Part shown: positions 27,801 through 37,407 of the stretch, piece by piece
Layout of the letters: every line of letters begins with the position of its first letter
How positions within the stretch are numbered: the first letter of the stretch is position 1
DNA from: Verrucomicrobiaceae bacterium
Lineage (GTDB): Bacteria; Verrucomicrobiota; Verrucomicrobiia; Verrucomicrobiales; Verrucomicrobiaceae
NCBI GenBank assembly: GCA_947466075.1
Contig: CANIBP010000019.1
Span: 1-64,000, forward strand
Length of the DNA: 64,000 bases
Direction of reading: 5' to 3'
Made by a program: the position numbers and the translations under genes
The notes under the pieces: model-generated
Seen by the model: the letters and a program-made list of their open reading frames with translations, nothing else
Told to the model about the DNA's origin: nothing
The model's database searches: none

Positions 27801-28808
27801 TTCCTGCTTTGGGACTCGATTCCTGATGACGAACTGCGTGCGGCGGCCCCGCGTCTGCACGAGCCCGCCGTGATGGAGGCGCAGTTGCGTCGGATGATCA
27901 AAGACAGCCGGACGCGCGGCATGGCCGAGGAGTTCGGCGCTCGCTGGCTCGGCGTGCGGGACTTCGTCGCCAACCATGGCCGCAGCTTGAAGGACTTCCC
28001 CGAGTTCACCGACGCCGTGCGTGACGCGCTGGCCGAGGAACCGGTGCGTTTTTTTGAGGACCTGCTCATCAACGACCGCGCGGTGAGCGACGTGATCGCC
28101 ACCGATGCCGTCATCGTCAACGACGTGCTCGCCAAGCACTACGGCATCCCCGGTGTGACGGGGCCGGAGTGGCGTCGTGTGGAAAAAGTCGCCGCCTACG
28201 GTCGCGGCGGTCTGCTGGGACTCGGCGCCGTGCTCGCCAAGCAATCCGCCGCCGCCCGCACCAGCCCCATCAAGCGCGGGGCCTGGGTGGCCCGCATGCT
28301 CGGTGACCGGCTCCCGAATCCCCCGCCGAATGTGCCGCCGCTGCCCGATGTCGTGCCCGCCGGGCTGAGCGTCCGCGAACTGACCGAGCGTCACCGCAAG
28401 GACGCCAACTGCGCCGCCTGCCACGTGCGCATCGATCCGTATGGCATGACGCTGGAGCAGTTCGACGCCATCGGCCGCCTGCGGCCCGCCAGCGCGCTGA
28501 AGCCCGGCGAGAGCCGTGCGACATTGCGCGACGGCACCGATGTCCATGACTTCACCGGCCTACGAAACTACATCGCCGGCCCACGGCGCGAGGACTTGCT
28601 GCGCACACTCGCCCGCAAGCTGACCGGCTACGCCCTGAGCCGCGCCGTGCTGCCCTCAGACCGCGCGCTGGTTGATGAAGTCACCAAGACCATGATTGCC
28701 GGCGGACGCTGGTCGGACGCCCTGCTCGTCATCGTCCGCAGCGAGCCCTTCCGCTGCATCCGGCCCGCTGACGGGGCGATGAAGTCGGCAGACAACCGCA
28801 CGAAATGA
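24885..28808 (+). CDS. DUF1592/DUF1588/DUF1585/DUF1587-type cytochrome protein
   Basis: CGKCHGKEPKDNDLDL; VTLRRLTNAEYDHAVRDLTGVD; YRVEQP...LATRLSFLLWDSIPDDEL; NCAACHVRIDPYGMTLEQFDAIGRLR. Confidence 0.88.
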   Translation: MSPLIRFLIPSSVVCLALTAAAADDAADRAKAYAERIHPLLVKTCGKCHGKEPKDNDLDLTSLVIAEALLAQPKVLEDIAERLNEGDMPPKKAAQPSLAERDQLLGWIGAAVDKVAAAHAGDPGPVTLRRLTNAEYDHAVRDLTGVDMQPTRAGEFAPDSVGGEGFANVGEAMPMTPGLVERYHQAARYVAARAVLLPTGFRFSSSPDGPDWTTEAEKALRSFHSRYAGANGEPPLAAHLAATLKHRDRLTRGGASAIAEVAAEEKLNATYLAALWAGLSGKRDASLPVAELDAQTKQWEKKAAQVEAERKQRQSALDSARQKIESRWAASKRVLVESKVAEGGSVPFEHKVSVRRGELLLLTVLPNQSHGADSTLIEWTIRETTGDQRSWSVADVIPDLLKGNPRLDKHGASWSFLETTSSPVFLAEPRDSNGGRSEVKSWSLGSEPSIFVNTAAEPLQVWTKLPARSVFVHPGPKRPVAVAWTSPIDAELVVSGRVADAHPSGGDGVSFELSHVAASELGQALGVKPAPLPAVGLPPDIMGLVREKWRAATTDPAPVLAAIKAMRDKLFWSNYRRHNVLAVGNGVPAWVDMLRVVAREQVQGAAREPIFRLVARQVAPAMPGTFVVWDRLRLESGDGPTLVLAEHAELREAVEAACGLRFGLHPQGRPVPPAALVTEAGSEVRIDLRKLPAPLLKSLTLPRFIRADVSLDAGSPETATVQALLLAEPDLMDAKQTREGRINPTSWRSGDPLIADEPEPRVAQIVHPRVAAERAQPAAEFRALFPPAVLFEPIIPRDAQGSLFMFHREDEPLRRLLLDETGRAELERLWSELHFLREDAPANTLMYAELLKLYSQKGQAQMHFFIQTFEERLKRDDAALLADQAAAEPKHLDALLTFAARAWRRSLGADERENILASYRSDRAEGIKHDPALRAALARVLSSPWFLYRVEQPADGPRWQPVTGDELATRLSFLLWDSIPDDELRAAAPRLHEPAVMEAQLRRMIKDSRTRGMAEEFGARWLGVRDFVANHGRSLKDFPEFTDAVRDALAEEPVRFFEDLLINDRAVSDVIATDAVIVNDVLAKHYGIPGVTGPEWRRVEKVAAYGRGGLLGLGAVLAKQSAAARTSPIKRGAWVARMLGDRLPNPPPNVPPLPDVVPAGLSVRELTERHRKDANCAACHVRIDPYGMTLEQFDAIGRLRPASALKPGESRATLRDGTDVHDFTGLRNYIAGPRREDLLRTLARKLTGYALSRAVLPSDRALVDEVTKTMIAGGRWSDALLVIVRSEPFRCIRPADGAMKSADNRTK

Positions 28809-28815
28809 AGGACGC

Positions 28816-30723
28816 ATGAGAACCACCGTCACACTCCTCACCGCCCGGCTGCTTGCGCCGTTGGCCGCATTGCACGCTTCTGACACCCTGCCAAGTCAGG
28901 GAACAAGCCACGTCATCGTGCCCCACTCGAAGGAGGCCGCCCGCAATGGCGAGGCGTCGTTGATCGATCTGCGGGATGGCTCGCTGCTGCTGATGTATGG
29001 AGCCCATCAGAAAAGCGGAGACTGGGATCGCGGGGAGATCCGCCAGATGCGATCCCGCGACGAGGGCAAGACCTGGTCCACGCCCGAGACCGTCTTCAGC
29101 GATGCGAAGCGTTCGTTGTTTCAAGTCGCCTTCGCGCGACTGGCCAACGGCGATCTCGGCCTGACCCACACCTCGCTCGCCAATGGCCGCGATGCCTTCA
29201 AGGTCTTCCGCCGCTCGACGGACGAGGGCCAGACTTGGTCGGAGCCGCTGAAGATCAGCGATGCTTCACACGAATACACCACCGGCCCCTGGGACAAGCT
29301 CTACGTGCTGGCGAGCGGGCGGGTCATTGCGCTGTTGCACTGCAACATGAAACCGGATGCGAAGAAGCAGGGCGGCCCGCTGGGCGTTTACACCGTTTAC
29401 TCCGACGACCACGGGCAGACGTGGACTCGCTCGCCACTCAATGAAGTGCTGCATGTGTCTGACAATCCGCTCAAGAAGCACGAATGGGGTTTCTGGGAAC
29501 CGGCGCTGGTCGAGCACGCTTCGGCGAAGCTGCTCATGCTGGGCCGCACCACGACGGGTTGGCTATGGGAGAGTCGTTCGGATGACAACGGCACGACGTG
29601 GAGCGCGCCCGTGCAGTCCACCGTGCCCAATCCCGTCGCACCACCTGTGCTAACGCGTGTCCCTGGCACGGACACGCTCGCGCTCATCCACAATCCCGAC
29701 GTGAAACTAAGCGACAGTTGGCACGGCGGCGAACGCGTCGCCCTCGCCTTCCGCACCAGCCAGGACAGTGGTCGCACCTGGTCCGCGCCCACGGACATCT
29801 ATCGCGCACCGAACAACCAACTGTGGGTGGACTATCCCGCCGTGCGATGGGTCAAAGGCCAGTTGCACCTCGTCTGGCGGCACATCGTCAAAGCAAACCC
29901 AGCCAGCGGACCGGGTGGCACGAGCCTCTACCACCACGTCCTGCCGCGCGAGACTTTCGAAGCACGGACCGCGCTGAAGAAGTCCGCTGAATCCAACGCC
30001 AAGCCCCTGCTCATCCTGCCGCTCGGCGACAGCATCACGCGCGGCTCCTACCTCGCGAAGATTGATGGTAAATCCACCGGCCTTCCGCATCCTGATGCCG
30101 GCGGTTGGCGCAAGCCGCTCCAAGACAAGCTGCGTGTTGTCGGCATCGCGTATGATTTTGTCGGCGAACTCAACTACGCCGCCTTCGGTCGCGATGGTGT
30201 GGTCGATCCGCAGTTTGATCCCGATCATCACGGCCTCGCTGGCTTCAGCAACGCGGGCATTCTCAAAGGCGGCGTGGTGCCGACATTGCCGGATGCACTG
30301 GCACAGTTGGGCGTGAAGCAAGTCACCGTCCCCGGCATCGTGGACGTGCTCAAGAAGCATCAGCCCGACATCATCTTGCTCATGTCCGGCGCGAACGGTT
30401 TCGATGCGCCCGCGCGCGACCGGCTCATCCACACCATCGGCGATACGAGCGCTGCGCATCTATTCGTCGCCACCATCCTCCTGCAGAAAGCCCCGCGCGC
30501 CGGCTGGGAGAAAGTGGATGCCTACAACGCCTCGCTGCCCGCCATCGTCGCCGCGCAGAAGGCCGCTGGCAAACGCATCACGCTCGTGGACATGCACGCC
30601 GCCATCACGGCGGATGATTTGTTGCCGGACGGTGTCCATCCCAACCAGAGGGGCATGGACAAGATGGCCGTGACTTGGTTCGCGGCTTTCCGCGCCTCGT
30701 TGAAGCAAACAAATCGGCCATGA
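28816..30723 (+). CDS. BNR sialidase domain fused to SGNH/GDSL hydrolase
   Basis: Asp boxes SRDEGKTW, STDEGQTW, SDDHGQTW, SQDSGRTW; SGNH blocks ILPLGDSIT and DGVHPNQRGMDKMA. Confidence 0.85.
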   Translation: MRTTVTLLTARLLAPLAALHASDTLPSQGTSHVIVPHSKEAARNGEASLIDLRDGSLLLMYGAHQKSGDWDRGEIRQMRSRDEGKTWSTPETVFSDAKRSLFQVAFARLANGDLGLTHTSLANGRDAFKVFRRSTDEGQTWSEPLKISDASHEYTTGPWDKLYVLASGRVIALLHCNMKPDAKKQGGPLGVYTVYSDDHGQTWTRSPLNEVLHVSDNPLKKHEWGFWEPALVEHASAKLLMLGRTTTGWLWESRSDDNGTTWSAPVQSTVPNPVAPPVLTRVPGTDTLALIHNPDVKLSDSWHGGERVALAFRTSQDSGRTWSAPTDIYRAPNNQLWVDYPAVRWVKGQLHLVWRHIVKANPASGPGGTSLYHHVLPRETFEARTALKKSAESNAKPLLILPLGDSITRGSYLAKIDGKSTGLPHPDAGGWRKPLQDKLRVVGIAYDFVGELNYAAFGRDGVVDPQFDPDHHGLAGFSNAGILKGGVVPTLPDALAQLGVKQVTVPGIVDVLKKHQPDIILLMSGANGFDAPARDRLIHTIGDTSAAHLFVATILLQKAPRAGWEKVDAYNASLPAIVAAQKAAGKRITLVDMHAAITADDLLPDGVHPNQRGMDKMAVTWFAAFRASLKQTNRP

Positions 30724-31562
30724 AACCCACCCTCACCCTCCTCACCGCCCTGCTGCTGGTTCCGCTGGCTGCGCTCCACGCCGCTGATGTGCCCGCGCCT
30801 GCATCTGATCTGAAGCCTGGCACCAGGATGATTCTGAAGTTCCCGGAACTGCCGCAGACAATCTATGCGATGCAGTCGGGACAGGAGGCCGTGACGCAGG
30901 CGTATCTCGCGCTGCCGGAAAACTACTCGCCAGAGCGGAAGTTCCCGCTGTTTGTCTTCCTCTACGGCGGACACGGAGGGCCAGGCGCGGGTCCGGGACG
31001 CGGACAGCAGATCATGGTGAACAAGGATTGCATCTTCGTGAACCTGCCGCTCTTCAAAGCCAAGTTCGATCCCACCGGCCCCTTCAAAGGACTGCTCATC
31101 ACCACCGAGCAAGACGGCGAGACGATTTGCCGGGCTTACAACGCGATGCTGAAGAAAGTCTATGCCACCGTCCCGAACATCGACACCGCGCACAACATCA
31201 TCGGCGGCATGTCGAACGGCGGGCACTCCATTGTCGCGATGTTTGAGCAAGGTGACGCCTATCTCATGAGCACTTTCCAGAACCTCGTGCTCATCGAGGG
31301 CGGCTGGTATTCGATCAAAACCTTCGACCGCTACAAAGGCAAAGCCATCCTCTATTTGCACGGCGACTACGCCGGGCAAAACGACTGGCTGGGAAAGAAG
31401 ATGCGCGAGGATCTGCCGAAGGCCGTCAAAAAGCTCGAAGACGCCATCGCCGCCAACCAACTCAACGCCACCGGCCTCGTGATGAAGGACACCGGCCACG
31501 ACATGCCGACGAAGTTTGATGCCGATGTCAAAGCGTGGGTGCTGAAACAACTCGCTCACTAG
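30720..31562 (+). CDS. Secreted alpha/beta-hydrolase-like esterase
   Basis: FPLFVFLYGGHGGPG, GGMSNGGHS motif. Confidence 0.75.
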   Translation: MKPTLTLLTALLLVPLAALHAADVPAPASDLKPGTRMILKFPELPQTIYAMQSGQEAVTQAYLALPENYSPERKFPLFVFLYGGHGGPGAGPGRGQQIMVNKDCIFVNLPLFKAKFDPTGPFKGLLITTEQDGETICRAYNAMLKKVYATVPNIDTAHNIIGGMSNGGHSIVAMFEQGDAYLMSTFQNLVLIEGGWYSIKTFDRYKGKAILYLHGDYAGQNDWLGKKMREDLPKAVKKLEDAIAANQLNATGLVMKDTGHDMPTKFDADVKAWVLKQLAH

Positions 31563-31594
31563 CTCACGATGCCGAACAGACACAATCTCAAACC

Positions 31595-31705
31595 ATGAAA
31601 CACACCCTCACAGTTGCCTGCTTCTTTTTGAAATCAGCTTGGCAGGCTGTCTCCCTTCGGTCGGCTCTCACCGCCCTGCTGCTCGCGCCGCTGGCCGAGT
31701 TGTAG
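31595..31705 (+). pseudogene. Orphan, interrupted signal-peptide cassette
   Basis: atgaaacacaccctcac + about 50-bp insertion + ctcaccgccctgctgctcgcgccgctggccgag then TAG. Confidence 0.7.
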
Positions 31706-31782
31706 GCTTCGCACGTCAAAACTCCGCGCTTCGTCATCGCAACCTTTTCCACATCCGCTCAATCCCAACCCCAACACCACCC

Positions 31783-33087
31783 ATGAACATCCAACGCAAC
31801 CACTGGCTCATCAGCCGCCGCCACGCGCTTCGCGGCATCGGGGCGACACTCGCATTGCCTTTGCTCGATTGCATGAAACCGGCTCGGGCCGCCGCCGCGA
31901 GCGCCGCCAGCCTGCCGCCGACGCGCACGCTCGTCACCTTCACCGGCATGGGTTTCCACTCGAAGCATTGGTGGGCCAAGGGCGACGGTGCGGCGATGGA
32001 AATCGGACCCTGCCTGAAGCCGCTGGAGTCTTGGAAGGAGCGCATGGTCTTCCTACGCGGCCTGTGGAACGAGCAGGCGAATAACGGGATCATCCACTGC
32101 ATGCAAACAGGCAACATGCTCAGCGGCGCGGCCATGGCGAAGAACGAAGTCCACACGGGGGTCAGCTTTGACCAAGTGATGGCGCGGCAGATCGGCGACC
32201 GCACCCGGCTGCCTTCGCTGGTGCTCGGTTGCGAGGAAGCGATGCCCGGCCTCCAGGACGGGCATCCGCTGCTCTACGGCTCGCACATTTCGTGGAGTTC
32301 ACCGGTGTCGCCAACCTGGACCGAAACGCGGCCCGCGCTCGCCTTTGACCAGCTCTTTCGCACCGAGCGCAACCGCGATGACCGCCGCGTCGTCGATGCC
32401 GTGCTCGATGACGCGAAGTCCCTGCAACGCAAGCTCTCCAGCGCGGACCGCCAGCGCTTTGAGGAGTATATCGGCTCCGTCCACGAGATCGAGGGCCGCA
32501 TCAAACGGGCCGGCAAGGAACGCGCGGCCGGTGAATGGAAACCGACCCTCACCAGCCCCGATCGCCCGCGCCCTGCCGACGGGATCCCGGCGGATCTTCC
32601 GGAGTATTGGAAGCTCATGAATGACATCCTCATTCTTGCCTTCCGCACGGACTCCACGCGCATCGCCACCATGAAATACTGCAACGACGCCTCCAACATC
32701 GTGCACGCGCACCTCGGCATCCGCGATCACCATCACTACATCGCCCACTCGCAGCCGGACGATCTCATCACGCTCAACCAGTTCTTCATGTCGCAGCTCG
32801 CCTACCTCTGCCAGCGCATGTCCGAGATCAAGGAAGGCGACAGCACATTGCTCGACAACACCGCCATCATGCACTGCTCCAGCATGCTGCACGGCAACCA
32901 TGAGTCCAAGCAGTTGCCAGTGATCCTGCTAGGCGGTGCGAGTGGGAATCTTCGCGGCGGTCGCGTGCTCGATTACCTCGACAAACCCAACCGCCGCATG
33001 TGCAGCCTCTTCCTCAACCTCATGGACTGGGGCGGCTTGAAGCTCGATCGCTTCAACGATTCAACCGAACGGCTAGCGGGTATCTGA
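31783..33087 (+). CDS. DUF1552 protein with twin-arginine-type signal
   Basis: SRRHALRGIGATLALPLLDCM...TFTGMGFHSKHWWAKGDG; ...QTGNMLSGA; paralogous to 37408-38739. Confidence 0.85.
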   Translation: MNIQRNHWLISRRHALRGIGATLALPLLDCMKPARAAAASAASLPPTRTLVTFTGMGFHSKHWWAKGDGAAMEIGPCLKPLESWKERMVFLRGLWNEQANNGIIHCMQTGNMLSGAAMAKNEVHTGVSFDQVMARQIGDRTRLPSLVLGCEEAMPGLQDGHPLLYGSHISWSSPVSPTWTETRPALAFDQLFRTERNRDDRRVVDAVLDDAKSLQRKLSSADRQRFEEYIGSVHEIEGRIKRAGKERAAGEWKPTLTSPDRPRPADGIPADLPEYWKLMNDILILAFRTDSTRIATMKYCNDASNIVHAHLGIRDHHHYIAHSQPDDLITLNQFFMSQLAYLCQRMSEIKEGDSTLLDNTAIMHCSSMLHGNHESKQLPVILLGGASGNLRGGRVLDYLDKPNRRMCSLFLNLMDWGGLKLDRFNDSTERLAGI

Positions 33088-33133
33088 ACCGCACCATCAC
33101 CACCACTTTCCATCCAATACTGGGGCTCCAACC

Positions 33134-36100
33134 ATGAAACCAGCCTTCAAAAAACCTGCTGAGCACACGATGACACGTAAAACAATGCGCGTTGAAAAAT
33201 GGCTGGCACTCATCGCCATCGCATCGTCTTCCATCCAAGCCTTTGCCGATCAAAAGCAGGTCTTCGAGCAAACCATTCAGCCTGTGCTGAAACAGTATTG
33301 CCTGGACTGTCACTCGACGAAGAAGCAGAAGGGCGATCTCGATTTGGAGCGCTTTACCTCACTCGATCTCGTGAAGCGTGATCCCGTCGTGTGGGAGCAT
33401 TCGCTGGATCAGATCCGCGACAAGGAGATGCCGCCGAAGGACAAGCCCCGGCCTTCGCCCAAACAGATGAAGCTTCTCTCGGACTGGATGCAGGGCACGC
33501 TGGATGACATCGCGCTCGCCAGCGCTGGTGATCCGGGGCCGGTGGTGCTGCGGCGTCTGTCGAACATGGAATACACTTACTCGATCCGTGATCTCACCGG
33601 CGTCCCGTCGCTCGATCCGGCGAAGGAGTTCCCCGTTGATGGTGCGGCTGGGGAAGGCTTCACCAACGCGGGTGCAGCTCTGGTGATGTCGCCTGCGTTG
33701 CTCACGAAATATCTCGATGCCGCGAAGGACGTGGCGAGCCACGCGGTGCTCACGCCGACAGGCATTCAGTTTTCCGCAGGCTCGTCATCGCGTGACTGGA
33801 CCGATGAGACACTGGCGAGGATTCGCGAGTTCTATGCTGAGTTCAGTGATACGACCGAGCAATCCGTCGCGGTCAATGGTGCTGAAAAAGTCAGTAACAA
33901 GGGAGGTCGGCTGCCGATCGACAAGTATCTGGCGGCCACTTTGCAGGAGCGTGCAGCCCTCGCCAGTGGCTCGAAGAAGATCGCTGATGTCGCGCGCGAA
34001 CGTCGCTTGAGCGCGAAGTATCTCGGGCTGCTATGGGCCATGTTGCAGGACAACAAACCCTCTGCGCTGCTCGATCCGCTGCGCGCGAAATGGCGCGAAG
34101 GCAGTCTGGCAGTGGCTGACATCGAAGCTTGGCAGCAGGCGCTTTGGCGCTTCACCAATATTGGACATCTGGGTAAAGTCGGCGGCCCGAAGTCCTGGCT
34201 GGAACCGGTGACACCGCTCGCGGCGCAGCATGAGTTGCGGATGAAGTTGCAGCCTCCGTCGGACGGCGGCGATCTCACGCTGTATCTCACCACCAGCGAT
34301 GCGGGGGATGGAAACGCGAACGATTTTGCCCTCTGGGAAAAAGCGCGACTCATCACGCCAGGTCATGGCGAGCTGCTCCTGCGCGATGTGCGCTCGGTCG
34401 TGCAACAGATGATGCGACATCGCGATACAGTGACAGAAAGCGTGGTGAGATGTCTCGCGGCAGCGAACGAGGCGACGAGTGCAGATGGCCGTCCTGACCT
34501 CCTCGCGCTTGCGAAGAAGCACAATGTCGATGGCAAAGTGCTCGCGGGTTGGCTGAATTACCTCGGCATTGGCACTGCGGGCGAAGTGAAACTGGAACCG
34601 CTGCTCGTGAAGAAATCGGAGCGCTCTCCGGCCTATGAGTTCATCAAAGGTTGGACCGGTGACAATGCTCTCAGCGTGCTGGCGAACTCCTCCGATGCCA
34701 CGGTGAAAATTCCTGGCACGATGCCGCCGCACAGCGTTGCCACACATCCCTCGCCGAAGCTTGCATCGGTCATCGCGTGGCGCAGTCCGGTCACCGGCAC
34801 GCTGCGAGTGAGCGGCAAACTTCAGGACGGGCACACGGTGTGCGGCAACGGCATCACCTATGCGCTGGAACTGCGGCGCGGCCAGACGCGCGAGGTGCTC
34901 GCCGCTGGCGAAAGCAAGGGCTCGACAGTGATCCCGATGGGACCGTTTCAAAACGTGCGCGTGATGACTGGCGATGTCATTGCGCTGGTCATCGATCCGC
35001 GCGATGGCGACCACACCTGCGATCACACGATGGTGAATCTGACCCTGAACGATGGTAAAACCGAGTGGGATCTCGCCAAGGATGTTTCGCCGAACATCCT
35101 GGCTGGCAATCCGCACGCTGACCGTCACGGCAACAAAGCGGTGTGGCATTTCCTGAGTCAACAAGCGGCGGGAGCGGCATCGTCTGTCATCCCCAGTGAT
35201 TCGCTGTTGTCAAAATGGCAGAAAGCGAAGGACGTCGACGAGTTTGCACGAATCGCTGCACAAGTGCAGCAGTTGCTCCAGCAAGACGCTGCAGCCTTGA
35301 AGGCGAGCCCGACCGATCGCGAACTGCGCAACCAGCTTCTCTCGTTCAACGGTCCGCTGCTCGCCGACGCATGGCGCTCGGTGAAAGCGCAGGCCGGAGA
35401 TGGCCCGGCGTCGCCTTACGGACTCGATCCTGCGATGTTCGGCAAGCATCCCAAAGGCGGCGAGGTTGCCGCGACGAGCCTCTGCGTGCAGGCACCGTCA
35501 GTCATTGAATTGAGACTCCCCGCATCGCTGCTGGCGGGCGCTGAACTGGTGACCACTGGCCGCTTGCATCCCGCCAGTGGCGGGGAAGGCAGCGTGCAAA
35601 TGCGGGCGCTCACCACGAAGCCAGCCGCGTTATCAGGATTGCAAGCCACGGCGGCAAGTTCGGCCAAGGAAGGCGGCGCATGGAACTCCAGCAAGCCCCC
35701 GGTGATTTTCGATTCGCCGATCCTGGTGCAAGATGGAAGCGCCGCACGTCAGCGTTTCGAAAGGGCCTTCGATGACTTCCGCGGCCTATTCCCTGCCGCG
35801 CTGTGCTACACCAAGATCGTGCCTGCCGATGAGGTGGTGACGCTGACCTTGTTCCATCGCGAGGACGAGCAACTCAGGCGATTGATCCTCGACGATGCGC
35901 AAAGTGCTGCGCTCGACCGCCTTTGGGATGAATTGCATTTCGTCAGTCAGGATGCCCTCACGCTGGTGGATGCCTTTGAGCAGATCTGGCAGTTCTCCTC
36001 ACAAGACGGCCCCGACGCGCCCAATGGCGACAAACGACTGGAGCCGCTGCGGGAGCCGATCATGCGCGGAGCCGAGGCCTTCAAGAAACTGCAAATCGAA

Positions 36101-37393
36101 GTGGAGCCCAAACAGGTGCAAGCAGTGCTCGACTTCGCCACGCAGGCATGGCGTCGCCCGCTCAGAGACACAGAGCAGAAAGAACTGCGCACCCTTTATC
36201 AAAAGCTGCGCACGCAGGAGATGCCGCACGCCAAAGCTGTGCGCATGATGCTTGCGCGAGTGCTCGTGGCACCGGCATTTCTCTATCGCGGCGAAAAAGC
36301 CGCGCCAGGACCAAAAGCCACGCCAGTGAACGATTGGGAGATGGCCACGCGCCTCAGTTACTTCCTCTGGTCCTCCGCGCCCGATGCCGAACTCACGCAG
36401 CTCGCTACCACAGGCAAACTCCAAGAGCCCGATGTGCTCGTCGCGCAAGTGAAGCGCATGATGAAGGACGAGCGCATCCGCCGCCTCGCCACCGAGTTTG
36501 GCTGCCAATACCTGCACGTCCGCGAAGTCGCCACACTCGATGAAAAGAGCGAGCGCCACTTCCCCACCTTCGTGAATGTGCGTGAGTCCATGCAGGAAGA
36601 AGTCACCCGCTTCTTCATCGACCTGTTTCAGAATGATCGCAGCGTGCTCTCGCTGCTCGATGCGGATTACACCTTCGTGAATGCGGAGTTGGCAGCACAT
36701 TACGGAATGAAGGCAGAAGAATGGGGGCAGAAAAATACTTCTGTTCCTCATTCTCCTGCCCCCATTCTTCTGCCTACTTCAGATTGGCACCGAGTGGATC
36801 ACATCCGTTCTCAAGGTCGCGGCGGCATCCTGGGCTTCGCTGCCACACTCGCGAAGCAAGCCGGTGCCTCGCGCACCAGCGGCATCTTGCGCGGGGCTTG
36901 GCTCTGCGAAGTGGTGCTCGGCGAGAAGCTTCCGGTTCCACCCAAAGGCGTGCCCATTCTCCCCGAGCAACCGCCCGAAGGTCTCACCGAACGCCAACTC
37001 GTCGAGAAGCACAGCTCGGATGCGAACTGTGCTGCCTGCCACCGCCGCATTGATCCCTTCGGCTTTGCCCTTGAAGGCTTCGACGCCATCGGACGCTCTC
37101 GCAAAGCCGACACGAAGGTCTTATTGCCAGATGGCTCTCGCGTCGATGGTCTTGACGGCTTGCGCAGTTACCTGCTGGACAACCGCAGCGATGATTTCTT
37201 GCGTCAGTTCTGCCGCAAGTTGGTCGGCTATGCCTTGGGCCGCAGCGTGCAACTCTCGGACAAGCCGTTGATCGCTTCCATGCTCACCCAACTCAAATCC
37301 GGCGACCACAACGTCGGTGCCGCCATCGAGTTGATCGTTCGCAGTCCGCAGTTTCGCGAAGTGCGCGGTAAAGATTTCGTCGTCCATAACTAA
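33134..37393 (+). CDS. DUF1592/DUF1588/DUF1585-type cytochrome protein
   Basis: CLDCHSTKKQKGDLDLE; VVLRRLSNMEYTYSIRDLTGV; MATRLSYFLWSSAPDAEL; NCAACHRRIDPFGFALEGFDAIGR. Confidence 0.88.
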   Translation: MKPAFKKPAEHTMTRKTMRVEKWLALIAIASSSIQAFADQKQVFEQTIQPVLKQYCLDCHSTKKQKGDLDLERFTSLDLVKRDPVVWEHSLDQIRDKEMPPKDKPRPSPKQMKLLSDWMQGTLDDIALASAGDPGPVVLRRLSNMEYTYSIRDLTGVPSLDPAKEFPVDGAAGEGFTNAGAALVMSPALLTKYLDAAKDVASHAVLTPTGIQFSAGSSSRDWTDETLARIREFYAEFSDTTEQSVAVNGAEKVSNKGGRLPIDKYLAATLQERAALASGSKKIADVARERRLSAKYLGLLWAMLQDNKPSALLDPLRAKWREGSLAVADIEAWQQALWRFTNIGHLGKVGGPKSWLEPVTPLAAQHELRMKLQPPSDGGDLTLYLTTSDAGDGNANDFALWEKARLITPGHGELLLRDVRSVVQQMMRHRDTVTESVVRCLAAANEATSADGRPDLLALAKKHNVDGKVLAGWLNYLGIGTAGEVKLEPLLVKKSERSPAYEFIKGWTGDNALSVLANSSDATVKIPGTMPPHSVATHPSPKLASVIAWRSPVTGTLRVSGKLQDGHTVCGNGITYALELRRGQTREVLAAGESKGSTVIPMGPFQNVRVMTGDVIALVIDPRDGDHTCDHTMVNLTLNDGKTEWDLAKDVSPNILAGNPHADRHGNKAVWHFLSQQAAGAASSVIPSDSLLSKWQKAKDVDEFARIAAQVQQLLQQDAAALKASPTDRELRNQLLSFNGPLLADAWRSVKAQAGDGPASPYGLDPAMFGKHPKGGEVAATSLCVQAPSVIELRLPASLLAGAELVTTGRLHPASGGEGSVQMRALTTKPAALSGLQATAASSAKEGGAWNSSKPPVIFDSPILVQDGSAARQRFERAFDDFRGLFPAALCYTKIVPADEVVTLTLFHREDEQLRRLILDDAQSAALDRLWDELHFVSQDALTLVDAFEQIWQFSSQDGPDAPNGDKRLEPLREPIMRGAEAFKKLQIEVEPKQVQAVLDFATQAWRRPLRDTEQKELRTLYQKLRTQEMPHAKAVRMMLARVLVAPAFLYRGEKAAPGPKATPVNDWEMATRLSYFLWSSAPDAELTQLATTGKLQEPDVLVAQVKRMMKDERIRRLATEFGCQYLHVREVATLDEKSERHFPTFVNVRESMQEEVTRFFIDLFQNDRSVLSLLDADYTFVNAELAAHYGMKAEEWGQKNTSVPHSPAPILLPTSDWHRVDHIRSQGRGGILGFAATLAKQAGASRTSGILRGAWLCEVVLGEKLPVPPKGVPILPEQPPEGLTERQLVEKHSSDANCAACHRRIDPFGFALEGFDAIGRSRKADTKVLLPDGSRVDGLDGLRSYLLDNRSDDFLRQFCRKLVGYALGRSVQLSDKPLIASMLTQLKSGDHNVGAAIELIVRSPQFREVRGKDFVVHN
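36711..36775. repeat. Palindromic element, perfect 20-bp arms, in frame within CDS
   Basis: aggcagaagaatgggggcag (36711-36730) / ctgcccccattcttctgcct (36756-36775). Confidence 0.92.
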
Positions 37394-37407
37394 CCAACCT
37401 CAGACTC

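Noticed and set aside
29656-29685. gcgtgtccctggcacggacacgc hairpin as another REP element
   Set aside because: Single short stem within ordinary sialidase coding sequence, with no second hairpin and no matching copy noticed.
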